DNA from: Bradyrhizobiaceae bacterium
GTDB taxonomy: Bacteria; Pseudomonadota; Alphaproteobacteria; Rhizobiales; Xanthobacteraceae
Reading direction: 5' to 3'
Length of the DNA stretch: 64,000 nucleotides
Assembly (NCBI GenBank): GCA_003963435.1
Contig: RXJC01000071.1
Span: forward strand, 57,510-121,509
Made by a program: the position numbers and the translations under genes. Shown in pieces: positions 39,892 through 49,540 of this stretch; the stretch's first letter is position 1, and each line of letters begins with the position of its first letter. Under the pieces are notes generated by a model. That model had not been told where the DNA came from and made no database searches. It was given only the letters and a program-made list of their open reading frames with translations.

Positions 39892-41079
39892 ATGTGGTGG
39901 GACCCCTACAACCTATATCGAGCCGAGCAGTTCAGCGCGTTTTGGCGCAAGCATCTGGAGAACGGTGAGCGGAGGCTGCTGTTCATCGTCGGAGCCGGAT
40001 TCGATCCACGTGTGATGGGCCCCGCGAAAGAGATCATTACCTGCGCTCCTGACGCTACGCGCAAGTGTCTGGCAATCGACATGTCTGAGGGATATGGCAC
40101 GGACGCTGCTGCGTCCAAACTCGGCAGCAAGAACCTGACCGGCTTGAAAGCGTTGTTTCCTGCCGATCGACTTGAGGTCAGACATCTGGTTACGACAGAC
40201 GCGGACGGAATTAGAGACGTTTCACGAAGTGCAGCTGTTCTGTTTGCGGATTTTGAGACCTGGATTTCGGACTACACCGACATCGTTGTCGATATCAGCG
40301 CACTCCCTCGCCTGGTTTATCTCACTCTGCTCAATACGCTGCTCACCCACCTCGTGAAGCCGGCCTCCGAAACGCCACTTGGCTCAACAATCAATCTCCA
40401 TGTCGTTTATGCGGAATCAGCAGCGATTGACAGCGCCATTGCCAAGTTTGAGATCGACACAGATCTCGCACCTATCCAGAGCCTGGCAATCCGGCTCGAC
40501 GAAGAAGCTTCTTTGGGCTGGCCGGTCGTCTGGTTTCCGGTGCTGGCGGAGGACGTGCTCGAGCAGCTCACTCGCATCGGTGAGCGCACCAATCCCGATG
40601 AGATCTGCCCGGTACTACCCATTCAGTCCGCAGATGCTCGCCGCGGCGACAACATCATTAATGCCTTGGGAGAATTCCTGTTCGATCGCTACGATGTCGA
40701 TATCCGCGACATCTTGCGGGCGACCGAATGGAATCCGTTCCAACTCTATCGCTCGCTGATGCAGACGATGGCACGCTACGAGGACAGCCTCAAGCTCGCG
40801 GGCGGCGCAAAATTTGTCTTGTCGCCCTTGTCGAGCAAAGGCCTATCCATAGGATGCTTGCTGGCGGCCTTCGAGAAGCGGGCGACCGGCAATCGCGCAG
40901 GGGTCCGCGTCGGCATGGCGCACGTCGAATCCAGGCGGTATGAAGCGGTCAAGATACAATCGAATCCGAAGTATCAGCTCATTTCCGCCTGGGTCGCGGG
41001 TGAATGCTATAGTGTGACCTCACACAAAAAGCAGACCGAAGAAGTGCAGCAAGCGCTGATCGGCGCGGACGCCAAATGA
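39892..41079 (+). CDS. Unknown protein, last gene of the SIS-HAD/PfkB/PRTase/ATPase operon
   Basis: 395 aa, N-terminal RRLLFIVGAGFDPRV; 4 nt after upstream stop. Confidence 0.7.
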   Translation: MWWDPYNLYRAEQFSAFWRKHLENGERRLLFIVGAGFDPRVMGPAKEIITCAPDATRKCLAIDMSEGYGTDAAASKLGSKNLTGLKALFPADRLEVRHLVTTDADGIRDVSRSAAVLFADFETWISDYTDIVVDISALPRLVYLTLLNTLLTHLVKPASETPLGSTINLHVVYAESAAIDSAIAKFEIDTDLAPIQSLAIRLDEEASLGWPVVWFPVLAEDVLEQLTRIGERTNPDEICPVLPIQSADARRGDNIINALGEFLFDRYDVDIRDILRATEWNPFQLYRSLMQTMARYEDSLKLAGGAKFVLSPLSSKGLSIGCLLAAFEKRATGNRAGVRVGMAHVESRRYEAVKIQSNPKYQLISAWVAGECYSVTSHKKQTEEVQQALIGADAK

Positions 41080-41159
41080 CAGTGCGGCCGATTCGATCGA
41101 GGCGTCCCAAATCCGTTTCTGCACGGTGTCCAAGCGGAAGCGGGGCAATTGCCGCTCAC

Positions 41160-41341
41160 GGCCCTGTCGCGAGCCGCACTTTCTGGCTAGCTCCGAAGGC
41201 CTTCGCTTCGTAAGAAGCGGCAAGCACAACGCCACCGCCGACGGCGATTGGTTTGCCGCGCAACGAAGGGTCAAGCAGCTGCTCTACCGAGGCTTAGAAG
41301 GCGTCCAGGTCCGCATGCAGGATGGTGGCTGTCGTTGCCAT
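41160..41341 (-). pseudogene. dinB (DNA polymerase IV) N-terminal relic
   Basis: Reads [49 protein letters not shown]...; stop replaces the conserved Y of DAFYASVE. Confidence 0.8.
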
Positions 41342-41385
41342 CCCGATCGTTCGCCCCGTGACGTTTCGAGGACGTTTTAGCGAAA

Positions 41386-41400
41386 GAACATAATGAGAAC
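41386..41400 (-). promoter_or_regulatory. LexA (SOS) box GAAC-ATAATGA-GAAC upstream of dinB relic
   Basis: Perfect GAAC-N7-GAAC. Confidence 0.7.
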
Positions 41401-41471
41401 ATTCGTGGCGGGTGTCAAGCCACAGAGTGCGATCGAAGCGATGAATGGCGTCCTGATCCGAGTCGCCAAAT

Positions 41472-41669
41472 CTATTCTGCGGGAAGATTGGACAGCAGCG
41501 TCTTCGTCGCCTGAGAAGGTCGGCCAATACGGCGGTCATATTGCTCCGCCAGGTCCAGCAGCCTCCTTCTGGTGAAGGGGTCTGCCTTGTCCGCGAGATC
41601 CCGAACGATCTTGGCTCTGTCTCTCAAAAATTGTTCGTCCACGAAAACACCAATCCACTGAAATCTCAA
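41472..41669 (-). CDS. Hypothetical small protein
   Basis: DEQFLRDRAKIVRDLADKADPFTRRRLLDLAEQYDRR, coherent amphipathic 65 aa ORF. Confidence 0.5.
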   Translation of the reverse strand: MRFQWIGVFVDEQFLRDRAKIVRDLADKADPFTRRRLLDLAEQYDRRIGRPSQATKTLLSNLPAE

Positions 41670-41706
41670 TATGCTGCGCAGTTTTGTCGTTTGGCTTTGA
41701 ATTGCG

Positions 41707-42558
41707 CTACGGAGTTGGCAAATCCAATATTACGTTGTCGATCAACCGGGTCGAGCCGACGTAAGCTGCCGCACAGAGCGCCGCGGAGCACCGAAGCGGA
41801 CTCTCAGCAGTCTTGAGCGTATCACCGTCGACAAGTTCAAGATACTGCAGTCGGTCAACTGCCTCTAAATGCCCCTTGGCGATCGCAATCAGCTTTTCCA
41901 CGTTGCGCTCTCCTGAGCGAAACGCATCAGCCGCGGCGAATAGTCCACGACTGATGGCAAGGGCCCGCCGACGTTCTTCCTCACTGAGATACCTGTTGCG
42001 ACTGCTCATCGCGAGCCCGTCCGGTTCGCGAACGGTTGGTACGGTGGCGACCTCGATCGGAAGATTGAGGTCAATTGCCATCCGACGCACGACCGCGCAT
42101 TGCTGAAAGTCCTTCTGTCCAAAAAACACGACGTCCGGCTGCACCATGTTGAACAGCTTGCAGACTACGGTCGCAACACCGCGAAAATGTCCAGACCTGA
42201 ACGCTCCGCACAGTGGTTTCGCGAGTTCGCCGGGTTCAACGAAGGTCTCAAATTGAGTCGGATAGACTTCCTGAGCATCCGGCGCAAACAGGATCGCAAC
42301 ACCAGCATCGCGGCACAGTTTCTCATCACGCAGGAAGTCACGCGGATATGTGCTGAGATCCTCGTTTGGTCCAAACTGAGTGGGGTTGACGAAGATGCTA
42401 ACGACGGTGACCTCGCATTGCGCCCGGCTCGCCACGATCAGCGCCAGGTGGCCATCGTGGAGATAGCCCATCGTCGGCACGAATCCGACCCGTTGATCGG
42501 CGCTGCCAGCCTTTGCGAGAGTGCGGCGAAGCTCAGCGACCGTCGTGATTGTTTGCAT
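41707..42558 (-). CDS. panC: Pantoate--beta-alanine ligase
   Basis: VGFVPTMGYLHDGHLALI, FFGQKDFQQCAVVRRM. Confidence 0.95.
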   Translation of the reverse strand: MQTITTVAELRRTLAKAGSADQRVGFVPTMGYLHDGHLALIVASRAQCEVTVVSIFVNPTQFGPNEDLSTYPRDFLRDEKLCRDAGVAILFAPDAQEVYPTQFETFVEPGELAKPLCGAFRSGHFRGVATVVCKLFNMVQPDVVFFGQKDFQQCAVVRRMAIDLNLPIEVATVPTVREPDGLAMSSRNRYLSEEERRRALAISRGLFAAADAFRSGERNVEKLIAIAKGHLEAVDRLQYLELVDGDTLKTAESPLRCSAALCAAAYVGSTRLIDNVILDLPTP

Positions 42559-42571
42559 GTCGAGCTCTACA

Positions 42572-43444
42572 TCAGGTTAGGTTGGACGGCGCCCAGTTGG
42601 CGATTGCCTCGCCGAGGCCTTCAGGAAGACGATAGGACTCTTGGTGTCCCGGGAACGCACCACTGCGAACATCTGTCGCCCAGCGCGAAAGCGCATCGTG
42701 CAACAACTGGAAACCTTCCACATAGGCGCGAACGAACTTTGGCCGATGACCTTCGGTCAGGCCCAGCACATCGTGAAACACGAGGACCTGCCCTGAACAG
42801 TCCGGACCGGCGCCGATTCCAATCGTCGGTATCGTCAAGGAAGAGGTGGCACGAGCAGCAAGCTCAGCCGGAATGCCCTCCAACACCAAAGCGAAACAGC
42901 CGGCTTCTTGCAGACGGTGGGCGTCATCGAGCAGACGCAGCGCTGCATCCGCTTTCCGGCCCTGCACCTTGAAGCCCCCCATGACATTAATGCTCTGTGG
43001 GGTAAGACCCAGATGGCCCATCACCGGAATCTCGCAATCGACCAACGCACGTACCATCTCGATACGTTTGTCCCCGCCCTCGAGCTTCACCGCGGCTGCA
43101 CCTCGCTGCAGGAATCCGCCGGCATTGCGTATGGTTTCCTCGACGCTGAGGTGAAAGCTGAGAAACGGCATATCGGCGACGAGCAGAGCACGAGGCTTGG
43201 TGCGTGCAACAGCCTCCAGGTGATGGTTCATCATCGCCACGCTGACGGGCAGCGTGTTTTCAAATCCGAGACAAACATTGCCGACACTGTCACCGACGAG
43301 GATGATATCGACCACGGGATCCGCGATACGTGCCGCAACCGCGTCGTAGGCGGTGCTCACGACGAGGCGCCTCCCCTCCTCCTTCCACCGCTGCAGGATG
43401 GGAATCGTAACGCGCTCAACCGGCTGCTCCGAAACGTGGCTCAT
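42572..43444 (-). CDS. panB: 3-methyl-2-oxobutanoate hydroxymethyltransferase
   Basis: ILVGDSVGNVCLGFENTLPVS, PVMGHLGLTPQSINVMGGFKVQGR, GIGAGPDCSGQVLVFHDVLGL. Confidence 0.95.
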   Translation of the reverse strand: MSHVSEQPVERVTIPILQRWKEEGRRLVVSTAYDAVAARIADPVVDIILVGDSVGNVCLGFENTLPVSVAMMNHHLEAVARTKPRALLVADMPFLSFHLSVEETIRNAGGFLQRGAAAVKLEGGDKRIEMVRALVDCEIPVMGHLGLTPQSINVMGGFKVQGRKADAALRLLDDAHRLQEAGCFALVLEGIPAELAARATSSLTIPTIGIGAGPDCSGQVLVFHDVLGLTEGHRPKFVRAYVEGFQLLHDALSRWATDVRSGAFPGHQESYRLPEGLGEAIANWAPSNLT

Positions 43445-43469
43445 TTTAGATACCCATCCGTCGACGACC

Positions 43470-43925
43470 TCAGTTCGATTCTGCAGTCCGAAGCGGCACG
43501 GCTTTGATGTCGCCCAACTCGCCGATTATCTCGAAGCCATAGCGACCCGCTGCGTCCGAAGTGACCGAGTATGTGAGGCGATCAGCAATCTGGTTGCTGC
43601 GATCGAAAGTGAGAATCCTCGGCCTCAATTCTACAATTCGCCGGTCGTCCAGGTATGACGAACTGCAGATGATCAGTTGGTCGCCAACCTGGCAGGTGCG
43701 CGCAGCGGCGCCGTTGAGGACACAGCAACGCGAACCGCGCGCGCCGAAAATGACATAAGTCGAGATGCGTGCCCCCGAGTTCTTGTTCCAAATCTCCACG
43801 AACTCCATCGGCAGGATGCCGGCTTCATGGCAGTGATCCGGATCGAGGGTGATTGACCCATGATAGTGAAGATTGGCCTCCGTAACATGGATGCCATGCA
43901 GCTTGGCAGCGAGTACTTTTCGCAT
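43470..43925 (-). CDS. panD: Aspartate 1-decarboxylase
   Basis: KLHGIHVTEANLHYHGSITLDPD and ARISTYVIFGARGS. Confidence 0.92.
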   Translation of the reverse strand: MRKVLAAKLHGIHVTEANLHYHGSITLDPDHCHEAGILPMEFVEIWNKNSGARISTYVIFGARGSRCCVLNGAAARTCQVGDQLIICSSSYLDDRRIVELRPRILTFDRSNQIADRLTYSVTSDAAGRYGFEIIGELGDIKAVPLRTAESN

Positions 43926-44120
43926 CCTGAAAGTTCCTCTCAGTCTCCACACATCCTCGGAGCTGCGCCTTCTATGCAAGTCGAAAGAAAACAGTCAAAG
44001 GGAGGACGAAAAAAGAAATATACATCCCCAAAATAGCTGGCCAACGCATCAAAACATCCAATGGTCGCGCGATCATGAGACGAGAACCTGTGGCCGCTAT
44101 TTGGTCGTGCGGACAGGCGC

Positions 44121-45410
44121 TCACGTATGCCCGGTCCATTCCGGCCTCCACAGCGCGTCGGCAGCATCGTTTATTGCGGCGTAGATTTCGTTGAGGTCCG
44201 CCGCCGTGACGCTATAGGGCGGCATAACGTAGATCGTATTGCCAAGCGGGCGCAGTAGCAGACGACGATCGTTGAAGAACGCCTGAAGCTTCGGACCGAT
44301 ATTCGCGAGGTAGCCCTCGTCGCGCACTTTCAGCTCAAGTGCCGTGATGGTACCCATCCGACGGACATTCCTGAAGCGTGCGTCCGCACGAAATGGCTCG
44401 ATTTGCTTCTCCTGCATTGCAGCGACGGATGCCAAACGCGCGTAAGTCTCTTGATTGCGCCAGAGACTGAGGTTCGCCTTTGCAGCCGCGCACGCGACCG
44501 GGTTTGCCGTGTAAGAACTAGAGTGGAAGAAGGTGCGCGTACGGTCTTTCGAATAGTGCGCGTCGAAAATATCCGCGCGGCAGAGTGTCACCGCGAGCGG
44601 AAGCGCCCCTCCCGTGAGGCCTTTGGAATAGCAGACGATATCGGGCGTGACATCCGCCTGCTCGCACGCGAATAACGTTCCGGTGCGGCCCCAGCCCGTC
44701 ATGACCTCGTCGGCAATGAACAGCACGTCCGAGGCCTCGCAGATCCGCTTCATCTCTCTGAGCACCCAGGTTGGGTACATCAGCATCCCGCCCGCCCCCA
44801 ATATGAGAGGCTCCACAATAAATGCGGCTGGAATTTCGTTTCGACATGCAGACTCGAGCGCATCGAGCGTCGCCTGCTCAAGGCCTTTCGCAGGGAACGG
44901 GATTGACGTAACATCGAACAGCAGGGGCCCGTACGCCGCGTTTAACACGCCTCGGGCACCGACAGACATCGCCCCAATCGTGTCGCCGTGATAGGAGTGC
45001 TGCATCACGACAATGCGTATTCGCTGCCTGCCGATATTATGCCAATAGCCGAGTGCCATTTTTAAGGCCACTTCCACGCTGGCTGAGCCGCTGTCGGAGA
45101 AGAAGACATAATCGAGGCCACGGGGTGCGAGTTTCAAGAGTAGCGCCGCAACCTCCTCGGCCGGCTCGTGGGTGTAGCCGGCAAAGATGATCTGGTTGAG
45201 CTTGCCTGCCTGTTCCTGAATGGCGCTCACAATATGTGGATGGCAATGACCATGCGTCACGACCCACCAGGATGAGATTGCATCTATGATACGACGACCA
45301 TCCGCGGTATGGAGATAGGCACCATCACCACGCACAATCCTTGTCATCTGGTCCTGAAGAGCGTGCTGCGTGAATGGATGCCAGATTGGCGACTGTCTCT
45401 TTGGCATCAT
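44121..45410 (-). CDS. bioA: Adenosylmethionine-8-amino-7-oxononanoate aminotransferase
   Basis: [40 protein letters not shown]. Confidence 0.95.
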   Translation of the reverse strand: MMPKRQSPIWHPFTQHALQDQMTRIVRGDGAYLHTADGRRIIDAISSWWVVTHGHCHPHIVSAIQEQAGKLNQIIFAGYTHEPAEEVAALLLKLAPRGLDYVFFSDSGSASVEVALKMALGYWHNIGRQRIRIVVMQHSYHGDTIGAMSVGARGVLNAAYGPLLFDVTSIPFPAKGLEQATLDALESACRNEIPAAFIVEPLILGAGGMLMYPTWVLREMKRICEASDVLFIADEVMTGWGRTGTLFACEQADVTPDIVCYSKGLTGGALPLAVTLCRADIFDAHYSKDRTRTFFHSSSYTANPVACAAAKANLSLWRNQETYARLASVAAMQEKQIEPFRADARFRNVRRMGTITALELKVRDEGYLANIGPKLQAFFNDRRLLLRPLGNTIYVMPPYSVTAADLNEIYAAINDAADALWRPEWTGHT

Positions 45411-46039
45411 GGTTTGAAATCATCAGCATGGAAGGCGGTTTTGAATGCGGCTTGCAGCGTTCCTGGCGTGAGAGGAGAAAGCCACGGCAATCGCCCCAAC
45501 CAACGCACCCGCCCGATCTCGCAAATTGCGCTCTCAGTCTCGGAATTTCTTTCGCCAATGAATGCAATCCCAAGAACGTCGATCTGGCGCTTTCGCAGGG
45601 CCTCTATCGACAGCAGCGAGTGATTGATTGTACCCAATGCTGTCCTCGCGCAAAGCACGATGGGAAGCCGCCATCGCTCGAAGACGTCAATATAGAGAGT
45701 GTTGCCAATCAGCGGCACCATCAGCCCGCCGGCTCCCTCGATCACGAGTGGCCGCTCCCCCGTGTCTGGCGATCGAAGCGAATCCGCGTCGATGCGAACT
45801 CCGTCAATTTCGGCGGAATGATGCGGCGAAGCAGGCGTTCGAAGGCGGTAAAGCTCCGGCACGATACGATCGACGGAGAGACCGCCAAGCCGCGCGACGA
45901 GCTCTGTATCGGTCTCTCCTTCGAGACCGGCTTGGATCGGTTTCCAATAGTTCGCGCCGAGGAGATTGGCGAGGCCGGCGCAAAAGACGGTCTTGCCAAT
46001 GCCGGTATCTGTGCCAGTCACCACGATGCGCTTACTCAT
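45407..46039 (-). CDS. bioD: Dethiobiotin synthetase
   Basis: [31 protein letters not shown]. Confidence 0.93.
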   Translation of the reverse strand: MSKRIVVTGTDTGIGKTVFCAGLANLLGANYWKPIQAGLEGETDTELVARLGGLSVDRIVPELYRLRTPASPHHSAEIDGVRIDADSLRSPDTGERPLVIEGAGGLMVPLIGNTLYIDVFERWRLPIVLCARTALGTINHSLLSIEALRKRQIDVLGIAFIGERNSETESAICEIGRVRWLGRLPWLSPLTPGTLQAAFKTAFHADDFKP

Positions 46040-47190
46040 CGCGGATCGCCCCAAGTCTCTTCGACTAACGCATCAAGCATGTCGCATACATCATCTTCGC
46101 TGACGTTAAGCGTCAGCGAAATTCGCAACCGTGCCGTCCCTGCCGGCACGGTCGGCGGCCGTATCCCACGGATGTCAAAACCGCGAGCCTGCAGCGCAGA
46201 GGCGAGCCGCATGGCACGCGCATTGTCGCCGACAATGTAAGGAACAATCTGTGAATTCGAGGGACTTGAGCGGCCGCGCAGGTCGATCTCACGATGTGCG
46301 AATGCGACCAGATTGGCCAGGCGTTGCTGCCGCTCGGGCTCCTCCTGCAGGATCAGGAGCGCCTCCTGCACGGCAACCGCCATCAATGGTGAGGGCGCGG
46401 TGGCGAAGATGAACGGACGGCAGCGATTGACCATGAAGTCGCGCAGCACGGTGGACGCAGTGACGAGCGCGCCGGCAGCGCCGAGCGCCTTGCCGCAGGT
46501 ATGAACGACCAGGAGATTTTCGCGCCCCTCATAGGTCGCGGTGAGCCCTCGTCCCTGCTCGCCGTAGACGCCTGTGGCATGAGCTTCATCCACCATCAGG
46601 AACGCATCATGCCTGTCGGCTATTGCGACAAGCTCCTTGAGCGGTGCGAAATCGCCGTCCATGCTGTACAGGCTTTCGGCTACGATCCAGACGCGGCCCG
46701 TTCCGCCCTTCGCGCGCCAGTCGCGGATTGTGTTTTCGACCGACGTCGGATCGTTGTGAACGCTTTCGCGAAATTCGGCTCGTCCGGCCCGTGCGCCTTC
46801 GTGAATACTCGCGTGCACGAGAGAATCGAGAACCAGCAGATCGCCCCGTTGCGGCAGCGTCGTCAGGAGGGCGAAATTTGCGACATATCCGCCGCTGAAA
46901 AACAGCGCCGTCTCCGCTCCGAAAAAGCGTGCGGCCTCTGCTTCGAGCCGTTCGTGCTCGTCGCAGTTGCCGCGCAGAAGCCTTGACCCACCGGCCCCGA
47001 TCGGACTGCCGGCTTCCAGCGCCGCCGCCACAGCCTTCTTCATGCGCGGCGCGCTCGCCAGCGCGAGATAGTCGTTCGATCCAAAATCGATGCCGGAGCG
47101 GGGCGCGAGGCGCCGCAGCCGATCCTGCTCGTTCAGGGCGCGCAATGCGGCGCCATAAGTGGCCACCTTGTCCGTGCGTATTGAAGTCAT
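46036..47190 (-). CDS. bioF: 8-amino-7-oxononanoate synthase
   Basis: [43 protein letters not shown]. Confidence 0.93.
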   Translation of the reverse strand: MTSIRTDKVATYGAALRALNEQDRLRRLAPRSGIDFGSNDYLALASAPRMKKAVAAALEAGSPIGAGGSRLLRGNCDEHERLEAEAARFFGAETALFFSGGYVANFALLTTLPQRGDLLVLDSLVHASIHEGARAGRAEFRESVHNDPTSVENTIRDWRAKGGTGRVWIVAESLYSMDGDFAPLKELVAIADRHDAFLMVDEAHATGVYGEQGRGLTATYEGRENLLVVHTCGKALGAAGALVTASTVLRDFMVNRCRPFIFATAPSPLMAVAVQEALLILQEEPERQQRLANLVAFAHREIDLRGRSSPSNSQIVPYIVGDNARAMRLASALQARGFDIRGIRPPTVPAGTARLRISLTLNVSEDDVCDMLDALVEETWGDPR

Positions 47191-47313
47191 CAATTGATCC
47201 CGTGTGCAGAGGGGGTGTTCGTGCAAGTCATTCGGGCAGCGGCCAATCACGAAGCCCTGCGTGTTCCCGACATTTCAAGATTCTCCCGGGGACCGCGGAG
47301 GCGGGGTTTGGCC

Positions 47314-48375
47314 TCAACCGCTCTGAACGTTATCGTGAGCCGGCGCGGGTTGGCCGGTGACCGGTCGCGCCTGGTCGAGATTGGATTTGATGCCGAGCCG
47401 CCCGAGCAGCTCCGCATCGAGGTCGCGCTGCGGGTTTCGCGTCGTGAGAAGCACGTCGCCGATGAAGATCGAATTGGCGCCAGCGAGAAAGCACAGCGCC
47501 TGCAATTCGTCGGTCATGTATTGCCGCCCGGCGGACAGCCGCACCACGCTTTGTGGCATCATGATGCGGGCGATCGCGACAAGCCGCGCGAGACTGATCG
47601 GATCCGGCCGCTCCGCGGTGTCGTTGACCGGCACGCCCTTGACCTCGTTCCAGAGGTTGATCGGGACGCTTTCCGGATGGCTCGGAAGATTGGCGAGCAG
47701 CACCAGCATGCCGAGCCGGTCCGCGACGCCCTCTCCCATACCGATGATGCCGCCGCAGCAGACCTTGATGCCCGCCGCGCGCACCCGGGCGAGCGTGTCG
47801 ATGCGATCCTGCAAGGTCCGGGTGGTGATTATCTGGCCGTAGAATTCAGGCGAGGTGTCGACATTGTGGTTGTAGAAATCGAGGCCGGCCTCGCGCAAGC
47901 GCTGCGCCTGCTGAGCCGTCAGCATGCCGAGTGTCACGCAGGTCTCCATTCCGAGGCCCTTCACGGCGCTGACCATCTCGCAGACCTGATCGAGGTCGCG
48001 GTCCCTTGGACTGCGCCACGCCGCTGCCATGCAGAAGCGCGCCGCGCCGGCCGCTTTCGCGCGCTCGGCAGTGGCGATCACATCCGCCTTGTCCATCAGC
48101 CGCGTCGCCTTCAGCCCCGTGTCATAATGCGCGCTCTGAGAGCAATAGCCGCAATCCTCGGGACACCCGCCGGTCTTGATGCTGAGGAGGCTCGCGGTCT
48201 CCACGTGATTAGGATCGAAGTGGCGGCGGTGAACGGCCTGGGCACGGAATAACAAGTCGGAAAACGGCGAGTTGTACAGTGCCTGCGCCTCCGCACGGGT
48301 CCAGTCATGGCGGACAGGTTCGATGTCGCAGCCGTCGTTCGGTTTTGCTTCCATGCCATAGACCCTCTGAGCCAT
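47314..48375 (-). CDS. bioB: Biotin synthase
   Basis: Radical [27 protein letters not shown]. Confidence 0.95.
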   Translation of the reverse strand: MAQRVYGMEAKPNDGCDIEPVRHDWTRAEAQALYNSPFSDLLFRAQAVHRRHFDPNHVETASLLSIKTGGCPEDCGYCSQSAHYDTGLKATRLMDKADVIATAERAKAAGAARFCMAAAWRSPRDRDLDQVCEMVSAVKGLGMETCVTLGMLTAQQAQRLREAGLDFYNHNVDTSPEFYGQIITTRTLQDRIDTLARVRAAGIKVCCGGIIGMGEGVADRLGMLVLLANLPSHPESVPINLWNEVKGVPVNDTAERPDPISLARLVAIARIMMPQSVVRLSAGRQYMTDELQALCFLAGANSIFIGDVLLTTRNPQRDLDAELLGRLGIKSNLDQARPVTGQPAPAHDNVQSG

Positions 48376-48399
48376 AAGTCTTTCCTCAGTGCGCATCTC

Positions 48400-48424
48400 A
48401 TAGATAATCATATTGATTATCTAT
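48400..48424. promoter_or_regulatory. BioR-type operator (11-bp inverted repeat) upstream of bioB
   Basis: ATAGATAATCA-TAT-TGATTATCTAT, contains TTATCTATAA at 48417-48426. Confidence 0.75.
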
Positions 48425-48483
48425 AATTATTCTGCCATGGATCATGCTAGCGGACGTCGCGTGTCAGCGCATCCGATTTTGCG

Positions 48484-48496
48484 ATAGATAATCTAT
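48484..48496. promoter_or_regulatory. Second BioR-like palindrome at the bioR start
   Basis: ATAGATAATCTAT overlapping the bioR start codon. Confidence 0.6.
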
Positions 48497-49133
48497 GATA
48501 ATGGAGAACGAGAACACGACGACCGCGCAACGCATTGCCCAGTCAATCGGGGAGCGCATCATCAGCGGCGCACTAGAGCCAGACGCACCGCTCCGGCAGG
48601 ACCATCTCGCGAGAGAATTCAACTCGAGCCACGTCCCTGTGCGGGAAGCTTTTCGGCAATTGGAGGCGCAACATCTCGTTCGGGCCGTGCCCCGCCGCGG
48701 CGTGCGCGTTGCGCCGCTTGACGCCAGCTCGGTGAAGGAGATCGCCGAGATGCGCGCAGCGTTGGAAGTGGTCGCGTTGCGCAATGCCGCGCCGAAGCTC
48801 ACGTCGGCTCATCTGGCGCGGATTGAGCTGGCCCTGATCGAAGCAGACAATGCCGAGACGATTCAGGAGTTCGAGGTCACCAATCGCACGTTTCACCACG
48901 CCCTGGTGGCACCCTGCGCAATGCCGCGACTCCTCGCCTGCCTCGATGGACTGCAGCTCGCAAATTCGCGTCTGGTGTTCGCGATGGCGCGCAGTGCCGG
49001 ATGGCGACCGCGCTCCAATCAGGATCACCGCTTGATCCTGCAAGCGTTACGATCGCGCAACATCGATCAGGCCTGCGGTCTGCTCGCGCGCCACATTCAA
49101 ACCATTGAGCGCCTCGCCTTCCCCGCGTCATGA
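48495..49133 (+). CDS. bioR: GntR-family regulator, BioR-like
   Basis: GntR wHTH RIISGALEPDAPLRQDHLAREFNSSHVPVREAFRQLEAQHLV, FCD C-terminus, divergent from bioB with BioR boxes. Confidence 0.85.
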   Translation: MIMENENTTTAQRIAQSIGERIISGALEPDAPLRQDHLAREFNSSHVPVREAFRQLEAQHLVRAVPRRGVRVAPLDASSVKEIAEMRAALEVVALRNAAPKLTSAHLARIELALIEADNAETIQEFEVTNRTFHHALVAPCAMPRLLACLDGLQLANSRLVFAMARSAGWRPRSNQDHRLILQALRSRNIDQACGLLARHIQTIERLAFPAS

Positions 49134-49235
49134 TGAGGAACAACAATCGCACGGCACCATGCGGCGTCCGTCGCTGGTGTGATACCAAGATAGCCCTGCG
49201 ATCAGCCTTTCATCTCACACGAGCCATAGCCAGCC

Positions 49236-49535
49236 ATGATCCGCCACATCGTCTTATTCACCGCCAAGGACAAGACCGACATCGACCGGATCGTCGATGG
49301 CCTCTCGGTTCTTACCGCCATCCCACATGCACGCCGACTCGAGATCGCGCGCAACCGCAAGACCGACCAGCTCGGCAATGACATCGACGTCGTCGTTTAC
49401 GGTGAATTCGAGAATGATGCTGAGCTCGCCGCCTACAAGGCGCACGATCTCTACAAGGAATCGATCAAGCGGGTACGACCACTGCGGGAACTTCGGTTCG
49501 CGGCCGACTATAATTTGGCGGATGTCGGCCCGTAA
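49236..49535 (+). CDS. Dabb (stress-responsive A/B barrel) family protein
   Basis: IRHIVLFTAKDKTDIDRIVDGLSVL...NDIDVVVYGEFENDAELAAYKAHDLYKESIKRVRPLRELRFAADY. Confidence 0.85.
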   Translation: MIRHIVLFTAKDKTDIDRIVDGLSVLTAIPHARRLEIARNRKTDQLGNDIDVVVYGEFENDAELAAYKAHDLYKESIKRVRPLRELRFAADYNLADVGP

Positions 49536-49540
49536 GTCTT

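Noticed and set aside
44121-45410. Possibility that bioA is a generic class III aminotransferase
   Set aside because: Operon context bioBFDA and the IWHPFTQ / [13 protein letters not shown] motifs fit BioA
47194-48252. 352 aa ORF antisense to bioB
   Set aside because: bioB is unambiguous; this is mirror composition
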